NCBI GenBank assembly: GCA_963730555.1
Contig: CAVSSS010000012.1
Span: 310,001 to 374,000, forward strand
Reading direction: 5' to 3'
Length of the DNA stretch: 64,000 nt
From: Roseiarcus sp963730555
Lineage (GTDB): Bacteria; Pseudomonadota; Alphaproteobacteria; Rhizobiales; Beijerinckiaceae
Made by a program: the position numbers and the translations under genes
Notes under the pieces: generated by a model
Told to the model about the DNA's origin: nothing
Seen by the model: only the letters and a program-made list of their open reading frames with translations
Database searches by the model: none
Part shown: positions 46,801-55,257 of the stretch, piece after piece
How positions within the stretch are numbered: position 1 is the first letter of the stretch
Layout: each line of letters opens with the position of its first letter

Positions 46801-47339
46801 GTGTTGGACGGATAGATGACCGGCATGCCGACGGCGATGAACAACGTGTCGGAGAAATTGACCGCGGTCGAAGATTTCGCGCCGTGGTCATCGCCCGCGA
46901 GCGCGAGCGCGCCGCCCTTGGGCGAGACTCCGGTGAAATTGGCGTGGCGGAGCACATCGGCGGATCGATCGACGCCCGGTCCCTTGCCGTACCAGATGCC
47001 GAACACGCCATCGACGGTCGCCGCGGGAAAATTGTTCAGTTGCTGGGCGCCCCAAATCGCCGTCGCGGCGAGGTCCTCGTTGAGGCCCGGGCGAAAGACG
47101 ATGTTATGCTGCTTGAGTTGCGGCGCCGCCCGCCACAGCTCGATGTCGTAGCGGCCCAGCGGCGAACCGCGATAACCGGAGATATATCCGCCGGTGTTGA
47201 GGCCCGCCGCTTCATCGCGCAGGCGCTGCTGAATGGGTAGGCGCACCAACGCCTGCGTCCCGGTCATATAGACCCAGCCTTCGGACACGGTATAGCGGGA
47301 ATCGAGCGTCGCCTCCGGCCGGGCGAGGGCGACAGTCAT
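43872..47339 (-). CDS. Indolepyruvate:ferredoxin oxidoreductase, fused alpha/beta/gamma form
   Basis: A very large protein (1155 residues) of the fused indolepyruvate/2-ketoacid:ferredoxin oxidoreductase family of aerobic proteobacteria. The N-terminal part has the pyrimidine-binding TPP domain (GYISGYRGSPLGRYD). FCAGCPHNRSTPVPEGSRALAGIGCHWM is followed by the TPP-binding GDGTYAHSGSLAIRQA. A Cys-rich stretch (CEGCGDCGRVSNC, SCNKDFSCVEGFCP) probably binds Fe-S clusters. The gamma domain has the GIGGSGVVTISQ loop. It decarboxylates aryl or branched 2-ketoacids to acyl-CoA with ferredoxin as acceptor, in degradation of aromatic or branched amino acids. It is intact and of normal length. Confidence 0.93.
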   Translation of the reverse strand: MTVALARPEATLDSRYTVSEGWVYMTGTQALVRLPIQQRLRDEAAGLNTGGYISGYRGSPLGRYDIELWRAAPQLKQHNIVFRPGLNEDLAATAIWGAQQLNNFPAATVDGVFGIWYGKGPGVDRSADVLRHANFTGVSPKGGALALAGDDHGAKSSTAVNFSDTLFIAVGMPVIYPSNTQELLDFGLHGLAMSRFSGCWVGMKVVTDVAEGGGTVYVGPDLPQILLPPRPSAPPNGLWARTIDAPVAQEERLYQHKLPAALAYARANNLNRIVSDSEGARIGVVAAGKAWQDLLQALGNLALDDDGAALGLRLLKVGMVWPLDPVIVREFAHGLDLIIVIEEKRPLLEEQIRSILYGDPRAPRIVGKYFDGLAFDLSPGAAAIPNFGEITPELVAEVLIKAVSSHDPNCALSAPEAPAAALSNRPAPMRSPGFCAGCPHNRSTPVPEGSRALAGIGCHWMATLVNPNQTATASHMGGEGAMWLGQQPFTRQDHVFANIGDGTYAHSGSLAIRQAIAADVPITYKILFNGFVSMTGGQPIEGGMTPVQILSELAAEGVKKLALVADDPERYAGVPLPAGVSLRHRDTMDVTQREFREYKGVSVILYDQPCATERRRLRKRGKWADPAIRTFIHPQVCEGCGDCGRVSNCMAIEPLETEFGRKRRINQSSCNKDFSCVEGFCPSFVTVHGGSLRKPEATAPLSQYLPPVPEPVLPEIGERFSVLVAGIGGSGVVTISQTVAVAAYLDGLFSSNLDLTGLSQKYGAVTAHVRIAREPGALHATRIAAGEADALIGCDLIVAAGDELLSKLKRGKTSAVISADLTPTADFARNPNWSVDADLLIERLKNALGDKALILDAQRLAAALMGDPIASNMFMLGAAWQRGLVPIRREAIERAIELNGVAIDANKQAFEWGRRAGHDPISVETLVGYDEPADELPSLDALVNRRVAHLTDYRDAAYAARYRQLVERVRAAERNAGLGEALTTGVARAYHKLLAAKDEWEVARLFAAPEFQKALAHEFEGRYQVHFHIGAWPFARLDPASGRMKKGEVGPWAMTAFRAMARLKFLRGTWLDPFRNSDERKLERRLIAEFEADVADLTQRLTPASHPIAVRVVGTYETIRGYGHVKEANAAEAAKTRADALNDLRADKAPSEKAA

Positions 47340-47369
47340 GACAGCATGCCTCCGTATTTTGGCCGACGG

Positions 47370-47699
47370 CTATGTACGGCGCCCCGGTTCGCCGCCGAGG
47401 CGGACGAGGTAGCGGGGGAACGCTTCGTCGAACTCCGGAAAGTAACGCCGAACGACGCGCATGTCGAACGCGCTCATGATCGTTTCCTTGGGCTCGCGAT
47501 CAAGGAGAAAGCGCATCACGGCCTCGACGCAACGCGAAGGCGCGGCCCCGAGCTTCTTCCAGCGTTGGGCTTCGGCGGCGTCGATCGTGACCCGATGCCG
47601 TCTTTCGCCGCGCAGGTCACGGACGATCACGTCAAAAGTGAAGATACTACCATGACAGGGGGTAACAGTGACCGAAGGCGCGCTCATCTCCTTATCCAT
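47370..47699 (-). CDS. Hypothetical small protein
   Basis: About 109 residues from MDKEMSAPSVTVTPC (ATG 47699); the open frame extends nine codons further to 47726. The sequence is well composed (VIVRDLRGERRHRVTIDAAEAQRWKKL, CVEAVMRFLLDREPKETIMSAFDMRVVRRYFPEFDEAFP) and looks like a real protein, but no family is recognised. It lies directly upstream of the indolepyruvate oxidoreductase on the same strand with a 30-base gap, suggesting co-transcription. Confidence 0.6.
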   Translation of the reverse strand: MDKEMSAPSVTVTPCHGSIFTFDVIVRDLRGERRHRVTIDAAEAQRWKKLGAAPSRCVEAVMRFLLDREPKETIMSAFDMRVVRRYFPEFDEAFPRYLVRLGGEPGRRT

Positions 47700-47726
47700 G
47701 GCGGCGTGTCTAGAACCATCGCACAA

Positions 47727-48051
47727 CAGCTGACAACGAATCCGAAGGACAAGCTCTTGGCTGCTCGGACGAAATTCTACAGAAGAAGCGCCGCCTCCGC
47801 CACGCCCCGGCGCGGTGTCCCCGAAGATCAGCGGTGGTTGCGCGTTGTCTACCCGTCCAAGTCTTGACAGCCGCCTCGAGGCGATTTCTTACCCTTACTG
47901 GGAACCAACTCGGTGATCACGCGTTTTAGGCTGCGCGATCCAGGGCCTTCCTGGGGAAAACGAAGGTGGCCGTACGCGTTGCCACACCATGACCACGTTG
48001 TCGCCCCAAAACCTGCTTAGGTCGGGCGAAGGGGCGTCAGGAGAGTAGCGG
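47727..48051. other. Gene-free interval holding the trehalose operon control region
   Basis: About 325 bases between divergent genes. No supported reading frame. It contains the EcfG promoter at 47901-47925; the rest shows no clear element. Confidence 0.6.
47901..47925 (+). promoter_or_regulatory. EcfG (general stress response) promoter of the trehalose operon
   Basis: GGAAC at 47901-47905, exactly 16 bases, and CGTT at 47922-47925 match the EcfG consensus without a mismatch. It lies about 127 bases before the otsB start. Control of trehalose synthesis by EcfG is established in several Rhizobiales, so the location is functionally sensible. Confidence 0.8.
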
Positions 48052-48837
48052 TTGGATGAATTGAACGCGCCGGTCAGAGAGCGCGCGGCGGCAGGCGTTG
48101 TGGCGCCGTTAGGCGACGCTCCGCTCGCTCTCTTTCTCGATGTCGATGGAACTTTGCTGGACCTGGCGGCGCGCCCCGAGGATGTTGTGACGCCTAGAGG
48201 ACTGGTTTCAACGCTGGCGGGGGCCGAACGCAAACTCGCTGGCGCGTTGGCGCTCATCAGCGGCCGCCCCATCGATGATCTCGACCTTCTCTTCGCGCCG
48301 TTGCGCCTCCGAGCGAGCGGAGTTCATGGCGCGGAGATCCGTTTCGATCCCGATGCGTCGACAGCGCCGACGGTCGCGGCCGACTTGCCTCAGTCGCTGC
48401 TCGACGCCTTAAGACGCGCGGTCGAGCCGTTTCCCGGCGTGTTCGTTGAAAACAAGCGCTTCAGCTTCACAGTGCACTATCAACTCGCGCCGTCGGCGGA
48501 ACGGCCGCTGCGCAATATTGTCAAGCAGCTCGTGGATTCGATTCCGATCGGTGTCGACACGATGGATGCGCATTGTGCGATTGAGATCAAAAGTCCGTGT
48601 TTCGACAAAGGCGGAGCGATCGCGGCGTTTCTTTCCACCTCGACGTTTCGCGGGCGCACGCCGATCTTCGTTGGCGACGATACGACCGATGAAAGCGGTT
48701 TCGCCCTCGTCAGCGCGCGCGGAGGATTTGCCTACTCGGTCGGCCGTCCGCGTCCGGGCGCGATTGGCGCCTTCTCGGGGCCCGAAGCTGTGCGCGGGTG
48801 GCTCGCCGAGTTCGCCGAGCGGGGGACGAGCGTATGA
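48052..48837 (+). CDS. otsB: Trehalose-6-phosphate phosphatase
   Basis: A 261-residue HAD phosphatase that releases trehalose from its 6-phosphate. Motif I is LFLDVDGTLLDL (two catalytic Asp); motif II lies in ALISGRPIDDL; the cap domain includes GVHGAEIRFD; and motifs III-IV are in KSPCFDKGGAIAAF and VGDDTTDESGFALV. The start is TTG 48052, preceded by CAGGAGAGT, an excellent ribosome-binding site; no ATG precedes the conserved part. It is first in an operon with overlapping genes, under an EcfG promoter. Confidence 0.93.
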   Translation: MDELNAPVRERAAAGVVAPLGDAPLALFLDVDGTLLDLAARPEDVVTPRGLVSTLAGAERKLAGALALISGRPIDDLDLLFAPLRLRASGVHGAEIRFDPDASTAPTVAADLPQSLLDALRRAVEPFPGVFVENKRFSFTVHYQLAPSAERPLRNIVKQLVDSIPIGVDTMDAHCAIEIKSPCFDKGGAIAAFLSTSTFRGRTPIFVGDDTTDESGFALVSARGGFAYSVGRPRPGAIGAFSGPEAVRGWLAEFAERGTSV

Positions 48838-50639
48838 CCGAGGGCAGTCAAACCAAAAAGCAGAATCTTGACCTCGCCTTGATCGGCAACAGCTGCGCGG
48901 CGGCGTTCGTCGACCAGAACGCCCGGATCGTGTGGTGGTGCTTCCCTCATTTCGATTCCGATCCCGTATTCTCGCGGCTATTGGCCGGCGACGAGGAGAA
49001 AGGGTTCTGCGACGTCACGCTCGCGAACCTCGCCAAAACCGAGTCGCAGTACGTGCGCAACACGGCGATTGTGGAAACCATTCTCACCGACGCGAACGGC
49101 GGCAAGGTCCGAGTCTCGGATTTCGCTCCGAATTTCGAGCGGTTCGAACGCGTATACCGGCCCCCGCAAATCATTCGGCGCATTGAACCGATTGCCGGCT
49201 TGCCGCGCATTACGATCCGGGTGCGCCCAACGCATAATTACGGCCGGCCGACCACCAACTTCGTCGTCGGTTCCAATCACATCCGCTACCTCGATGGGAG
49301 CCAAGTTCTGCGCCTGAATTCCGATGCGCCGCTTTCCTATATCGTCAACGAAATTGCGTTCCCTCTGACTCGGCCGGTCAACCTCATATTCGGCCAGGAC
49401 GATCCTTTCCTCAGCGCCATCGAGACGACGTCGCGCGAATTCCTCGATCGAACTCGCGACTACTGGCACGCCTGGGTGCGCTATCTGGCGCTGGCCTATG
49501 AATGGCAAATGGAGGTGGTGCGCGCGGCGATCACGCTCAAGCTTTGCAGCTTCGCCGAGACAGGGGCCATTGTGGCGGCGCATACGACGTCGATCCCAGA
49601 GGCGCCTTCGTCGTCGCGAACCTGGGACTACCGCTATTGCTGGTTGCGTGACGCCTATTTCGTCGTCGACGCGCTGAACCGGCTCGGCGCTACGCAGATC
49701 ATGGAATCCTATATCAACTACATCACGACCATTGCCTCCGTCGATGAGGAGATCCAGCCGCTGCACGGCATTGTGCCGTTTACGCCGCTTGAGGAGCGGA
49801 TCGCGCCCGACCTTAAAGGCTTTCTCGGCATGGGCCCGGTGCGAGTCGGCAACCAGGCGGCGAGCCAGAGACAGAACGACGTGTATGGCAGCGTCGTCCT
49901 GGCTGCGACGCAGATGTTCGTAGACGAGCGTCTGCCTAAGATGGGCGACGAGTCGCTGTTCCGGCTGCTCGAGGGTCTTGGCGAGCGAGCCATTGTGCAT
50001 GCCTTCGAGCCCGACGCGGGTTTGTGGGAATACCGCACCCGCGCCCTGCCGCACACCTATTCGGCTACGCTGTGCTGGGCGGCCTGCGACAGGCTGGCGG
50101 GCATTGCGCGCAGATTGAAAATCGCTGATCGCGCCAAATACTGGGCGGCCAACGCGCGCGCCTTGCGGAAGCGAATTCTCGAAGAAGGGTGGGATGAACA
50201 GCGCGGCGCCTTGACCGGCGCTTTCGGCTCACCGGATCTAGACGCCAGCGTCCTCTTGGTCGCCGAGCTCGGACTCTTGTCCTCGAACGATCCCCGATTC
50301 ATCAAGACGTGCGACACCATTGGTCGCGAGCTCGCGCGCAATGGCCGGATCATGCGTTACACCGCGCCGGACGACTTCGGCGCGCCGGAGACCGCCTTTC
50401 TGGCGTGCAACTTCTGGTACATCGACGCTCTCTATCAGATCGGCCGGAAGGACGAGGCGCGGGAGCTGTTCGAATCGATTCTCGCGCGCCGCAACGCCTA
50501 CGGACTTCTCTCCGAGGACATCCACCCTGACGCGGGAGAGCTGTGGGGAAACTTGCCTCAGACATATTCCATGGCGGGCGTCATCAATAGCGCAACGCGG
50601 CTGTCGTCGAGTTGGGAGGAAGCATGGGCGCGCGACTGA
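48834..50639 (+). CDS. Glycoside hydrolase family 15 protein (trehalase/glucoamylase-like)
   Basis: A 601-residue cytosolic (alpha/alpha)6-barrel enzyme. The start at ATG 48834 overlaps the otsB stop in ATGA. The N-terminal beta-domain begins QNLDLALIGNSCAAAFVDQNARIVWWCFPHFDSDP. The catalytic domain carries the GH15 signature SRTWDYRYCWLRDAYFVVDAL, plus GLWEYRTRALPHTYSATLCWAACDRLA and NLPQTYSMAGVINSA at the end. GH15 enzymes hydrolyse terminal alpha-glucosidic bonds; bacterial members inside ots operons are candidates for trehalase, which would make this operon contain both synthesis and breakdown. Confidence 0.9.
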   Translation: MTEGSQTKKQNLDLALIGNSCAAAFVDQNARIVWWCFPHFDSDPVFSRLLAGDEEKGFCDVTLANLAKTESQYVRNTAIVETILTDANGGKVRVSDFAPNFERFERVYRPPQIIRRIEPIAGLPRITIRVRPTHNYGRPTTNFVVGSNHIRYLDGSQVLRLNSDAPLSYIVNEIAFPLTRPVNLIFGQDDPFLSAIETTSREFLDRTRDYWHAWVRYLALAYEWQMEVVRAAITLKLCSFAETGAIVAAHTTSIPEAPSSSRTWDYRYCWLRDAYFVVDALNRLGATQIMESYINYITTIASVDEEIQPLHGIVPFTPLEERIAPDLKGFLGMGPVRVGNQAASQRQNDVYGSVVLAATQMFVDERLPKMGDESLFRLLEGLGERAIVHAFEPDAGLWEYRTRALPHTYSATLCWAACDRLAGIARRLKIADRAKYWAANARALRKRILEEGWDEQRGALTGAFGSPDLDASVLLVAELGLLSSNDPRFIKTCDTIGRELARNGRIMRYTAPDDFGAPETAFLACNFWYIDALYQIGRKDEARELFESILARRNAYGLLSEDIHPDAGELWGNLPQTYSMAGVINSATRLSSSWEEAWARD

Positions 50640-52072
50640 TCATCGTCTCCAACCGCGTGGCGGTGCCTGAGACCCCCCGCACTCCCCTCGCCGGAGGAAT
50701 GGCGGTCGCGGTGAAGGCTGCGCTCAAGAATCGCAACGGGATGTGGTTTGGCTGGAGCGGCAAGGTCTCCGAGCAGCCGAACGGGGCGCCTCAGGTCGTC
50801 GATATCAACAAAATGACGTATGTCCTTATCGATCTGTCGCAAAACGACATCCAGGAATATTACAACGGTCTCGCAAACAGCGTGCTGTGGCCGATCCTTC
50901 ACTACCGGGTCGATCTGCAAGAGTACTCCCGCGCCGACGCCAGCGGTTACATCCGGGTCAACCGCATGTTCGCCGATCGCTTGAGCGGGCTGCTCAGGGA
51001 GGATGACGTCGTCTGGGTGCACGATTATCATCTGATGTTGTTGGGACGTGAGTTGCGTTCGCGCGGGCATCGCAACACGATCGGATTTTTTCTTCACACG
51101 CCTTGCGCGCCGCCGGACATTCTGCAGACCCTGCCGCACCATAGGGAAATCCTCGGCGGCCTCGCTTATTACAATCTGGTCGGCTTCCAGACGGAAAACG
51201 ATCGCGACAATTTCGCTCATTACTTGACCTCCCAAGGCGCCTCCCAGAACCGATCCACTTACGAATTCGAAGGACAGAAAGTGCGGCTCGGCGCTTTCCC
51301 GGTCAGCATCGAAACCAAGGCGTATATGCGCCTCGCGCGCAACGCCGGTCGCTCCGCGATGGTCGCCCTGGTGCGCGAAAGCCTTGGGGGAAACAAGCTC
51401 ATCCTTGGCGTCGATCGACTCGACTATTCGAAAGGCATTCCGAACCGGGTGAAGGCGTTCGAACGGCTGCTTGAGAACAATCCGGAGTGGCGCGGCAACG
51501 TGACGCTCCTGCAGGTTACGCCAAAAAGCCGCTCCGACATCAAGCAATACGGCGACATCGAAAGCGAATTGACCGGCCTTATCGGCAAGGTGAACGGCCA
51601 GTATGGCGATCCGGCCTGGACGCCGATTCGCTATGTCAATCGTTCCCACTCGCGCACGGTTCTGGCAGGGCTCTATCGCGCCGCCGACGTCGCCATGGTC
51701 ACGCCGCTCCGCGACGGCATGAATCTGGTCGCCAAGGAATATCTGGCGGCTCAGGATCCGGAGGATCCCGGCGTGCTTGTGCTGTCGCAATTCGCCGGCG
51801 CGGCGAAAGAGCTCACCGGCGCGCTGATCGTCAATCCGCACGAGGCCGATGCGGTGGCGGCGGCGCTGAAGCGCGCCTTGGAGATGCCATTGGCCGAGCG
51901 CCGCGAGCGCCATGCGCCGATGCTCGAGCATCTGTTGGAGAACGACGTCAGGAAATGGGCGGAGGACTATCTCGCGACGCTCGTGGAAGGCGCTCCCACC
52001 CGCCGCCTGCTCGAAGGCATACGCGCTCTGTTCGGCGTGTCCTCGGAGAATGGGCCGCTGGCGTTCCGCTGA
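50624..52072 (+). CDS. otsA: Alpha,alpha-trehalose-phosphate synthase
   Basis: A 482-residue GT20 enzyme making trehalose 6-phosphate from UDP-glucose and glucose 6-phosphate. ATG 50624 follows GGGAGGA and overlaps the GH15 gene by 16 bases. Motifs include LIIVSNRVAVP, LAGGMAVAVKAALK, VWVHDYHLMLLGRELR, FLHTPCAPPDI, GVDRLDYSKGIPNRVKAFERLL, and the nucleotide-binding VTPLRDGMNLVAKEYLAAQ. The order otsB-GH15-otsA with overlaps indicates tight coexpression for desiccation, heat or osmotic protection. Confidence 0.95.
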   Translation: MGARLIIVSNRVAVPETPRTPLAGGMAVAVKAALKNRNGMWFGWSGKVSEQPNGAPQVVDINKMTYVLIDLSQNDIQEYYNGLANSVLWPILHYRVDLQEYSRADASGYIRVNRMFADRLSGLLREDDVVWVHDYHLMLLGRELRSRGHRNTIGFFLHTPCAPPDILQTLPHHREILGGLAYYNLVGFQTENDRDNFAHYLTSQGASQNRSTYEFEGQKVRLGAFPVSIETKAYMRLARNAGRSAMVALVRESLGGNKLILGVDRLDYSKGIPNRVKAFERLLENNPEWRGNVTLLQVTPKSRSDIKQYGDIESELTGLIGKVNGQYGDPAWTPIRYVNRSHSRTVLAGLYRAADVAMVTPLRDGMNLVAKEYLAAQDPEDPGVLVLSQFAGAAKELTGALIVNPHEADAVAAALKRALEMPLAERRERHAPMLEHLLENDVRKWAEDYLATLVEGAPTRRLLEGIRALFGVSSENGPLAFR

Positions 52073-52330
52073 ACGGCTACAGCGAGTTGCTTCGGATCGA
52101 AGCGGCCGAGGGGCGGCCGGACGACAATTCCTGAGCGGCTCTTGTAGCGTCCTGGCCGGGCTCGACCCGGCCATCCACGCCCCATCGCTCGAACCTGCCA
52201 CGGCGGCCAGATGCAGACGACCGACACGCGGACGTGATCCGGCTCAGGAACTTCAACCTTGAGATGTTCAAACTAAAGCTGGAAGTTAGCGAATGTTTCC
52301 GAGGCGGGCGAGCGGCGGCTGGAGGGGCAT

Positions 52331-55096
52331 ATGAAATCGATCCATCGGTCAATTTTGGTGCGCATATTCATGTCCACCGCAGCATTGGCTGCCGTCATGA
52401 TGACGAGCGCCGGCGGGGTTCGCGCGGAGATCGTGATTGTCCAAGGCGACGACGGCGCCGCGGGCGCGGATGGGGTCAATCCAGGCGATGACGGCATGCC
52501 GGGCGGCGACGGCGAGTTCGGTCTCGGCCAACGCAGGCAGCGCGCATCCAATAACCGCCCCCCTGAACAAGGCCACCGTGACTGGCGGAAATGGTGGCGC
52601 CGGCGGCAACGGCGTCGGCTATGGCGATGGTGGGGCCGGTGGAAATGGCGGCCCTTCGAACGCCACGGCATCAACGGCCATCGCCTTCGGATCGGCGGAG
52701 GCGGACGCCGCTTCCTATGGCGGTCAGGGCGGTGTCGGCGGTGTCGGTGGAATTGACGGCAATAGCGGTGACGGCGGCGCCGCAACTGGCGCGAGCACCG
52801 CTACGAATGTGGGCGGCGGCCCCGTCGTTAGCAGTGCGATTGCGGTAGCCGGCGCTGGAGGCGACGCAAGCGCGAGCGATTCTTTCAACCGAGCCAATGG
52901 CGGCACGGGTGCTGCCGCCGCGGCCACGAGCACCTCGACGACAGGCGGCTTGGGCAACACAACTTCCTCGGCGACGGCGACCGGCGGCGCAAGTAGTGGC
53001 GCCGGCGCCAACGGTCAAGGCTTTATCGGGGGTGGCGCGAATTCCAGCAGCGCTGCGAACTCAAACGGAGGAGACGGATCGTCGTCGTCGGTGGCGACGG
53101 GCGGAGTGGGCGGCAATGGATTGGAGGAAGATACCAACGGAGGAGGCGGGAACGCCAATGCGACCAGCAGAGCGATAACAAGCGGCTCGGGCAACGCAAC
53201 CTCTTCGGCGACGGCGATGGGCGGAGGGGGCGGAGCGAGCGGTGACGGTTATGACGGCATCGGCACGGGAGGCGGCGCAGAGGCCACCTGCACCTCGACG
53301 ACAAGCGGCTTGGGTAATGCAACCTCTGTGGCGTCGGCGACCGGGGGAGCGGGCAGTGCCGGCTACGGAGGCAATTCGGGAGGCAGCGCAGAGGCCACGA
53401 GCACTGCGACGACAAGCGGCTCAGGGAATGCAACTGCCTCCGCGACGGCGACCGGCGGTGCTGGTGGCCCCGGTCTGTCCGACGGTTCTGGCGGCGTTGC
53501 GGAGGCGACCGGTACTGCGTCGGCAACCGGCTTAGGCGACGCATCATCGTCGGTGATCGCGACCGGCGGGGCGGGGGGAGGCGACGGCTCTGTCTACCGC
53601 GGGGGCTATGGTGCCGCCGCCGAGGGCAGCAGCGCCGCAACGACATCCGGCTCGGGCAACGCTTCATCGTCCGCTACGGCGACCGGCGGTGCCGGGAGTG
53701 GAGGCGGTCGTGGGGCCGGTTGGGGTGGCGCCGCCGACGCCGTTAGCACAGCGAAGTCGCGGGGTTCGGGCGCGGCATCATCGTCAGCGATGGCGACCGG
53801 CGGTGCGGCCGGTCCAGGTGGCCTGGCAGCAGCTTACGGTGGCAGCGCCGAGGCGACCGGCACAGCGTCATCAAATACCGCCGCCCAAGCGTCGGCGATT
53901 GCGACGGGCGGGGCAGGGGGCAGCAACTCGTCATTTGGAGATGCGGACGGTGGCAGCGCGACGGCGACGGCGGATGCGACCGGCGCTACCGGGAGCACCG
54001 CGCACGCAAATGCCTACGGTGGAGCGGGCGGCAATGGATTGGAGGAAGCTACCAACGGAGGAGGCGGTAACGCCGATGCGACCAGCACAGCGAGATCAAA
54101 TGTCGCGGCCCAAGTGTCGGCAACGGCGACAGCGTACGGCGGAGCGGGCGGCAGCGGCTATTACCAAGTCGGCGAGGGAGGCGGCGCAGAGGCCACCAGC
54201 ACAGCGACATCAAACTTCGCGGCCCAAGCGTCAGCAACGGCGTATGGCGGATCAGGCGGCAGTTCATACGAACTATCAGCAGGTGCGCAGGGCGCTGCAA
54301 ACGCTACATCCCTGGCGGCCGCCGGACATGGCACCTTGGCGCATGCTCAATCGACCGCGAGCGGATCGAGCGGCCGGGCCCAGTCGACTGCGAAGACCAC
54401 TTTCGCCAGCGTAAGCGTTCAATCGACGGCCGTGGCGCCTACCAACTCCGATACAGCGACGACCAATGCGATTGCGCAGGGTGGCGCCGGTCAGGCCTTC
54501 ATCAATCCCGGCCAGACGGCTTATGCGTTCTCAACCGGCCTTCCCGACAAGGCTTACGTTACGACGCTGATCAGCGGCGCGAGCAATGTGGCCAGTGCCC
54601 TCCTGGGGCCGCGCGACGGGGTGTTCGGGACAGCAATTCTCGGGGCGAACTATGCTTCCGATGGCGACGGCGAAAGCAACACTTACAGCGCGAGTTCGAC
54701 GTTCGACTTCGGCTATCCGGGCGATCTGAAGCTCGGCCTGATAGATAGTCAACTGACAGGCTTTTCCTCCGGCGCGGGCTTCGAGTCGATGGAATTTACC
54801 GTCAGGCCGATGGCGTGGAAATTCTCGATTCGAGCTTCCGGAGCTTGGCGGTCGCCGAGAGTTTCTTCCGGGATGACGTCATCGATCTGGGCTCCGACTT
54901 TGGGCCCAACATCGATTTGACCTTCGGCTACACGCTTGTCGCTGACGGGCCCGGCGGCTTTGGGTTCGACCTCGCCATCGGCGGCGCGGTCCCCGAGCCC
55001 TCGACCTGGGCGATGATGCTGGTTGGCTTCGCGGGCCTCGGCTTCGCCAGCTATCGGTCAACGCAGAGACGCGCCGCCGTAGGCCTTCGGGTCTAG
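52331..55096 (+). pseudogene. Gly/Ala-rich repeat protein with PEPxxWA-CTERM sorting tail, two frameshifts
   Basis: ATG 52331 encodes a signal peptide (ILVRIFMSTAALAAVMMTSAGGVRA) and a Gly/Asp-rich start (VQGDDGAAGADGVNPGDDG). Near 52525 the frame moves to NAGSAHPITAPLNKATVTGG and a core of about 580 residues made of some ten to twelve imperfect repeats of about 40 residues, built on S-G-x-G-N-A-x-S-x-A-T-A-T-G-G-A-G-G. Near 54800 another shift restores GVEILDSSFRSLAVAE, FGFDLAIGG and the tail VPEPSTWAMMLVGFAGLG with basic SYRSTQRR: a PEPxxWA-CTERM exosortase signal. Corrected length is about 920 residues. It is likely a surface or exopolymer-associated protein; no exosortase is in the window. 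Confidence 0.8.
53108..54087 (+). repeat. Near-identical 62-base direct repeats within the Gly-rich gene
   Basis: The 62-base segments at 53108-53169 and 54026-54087 differ at only three positions as read by eye; both encode G-G-N-G-L-E-E-x-T-N-G-G-G-G-N-A. They stand out against the more diverged protein repeats between them and indicate recent duplication or gene conversion inside the gene. Confidence 0.8.
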
Positions 55097-55257
55097 GCTG
55101 GGGCGATTTTGTTTGGTTTTGCGTGCACCAGATTCGCACTCAGGTTGTACCAAAGGCGGCGGGCTCATCGGTGTGCGTCATACTTGCCACGCGGTCGATG
55201 GCTTTCCGCTGCGAATGCGCTAAGGATTGGGCCTCGCCCCGAATTCGAGCTTCGCCC

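Noticed and set aside
50558..52201. 547-codon minus-strand frame
   Set aside because: Antisense to otsA.
52550..54350. CRISPR array or tandem satellite
   Set aside because: The regular pattern is protein-coding repetition of about 40 residues with diverged DNA, not identical repeats with spacers.
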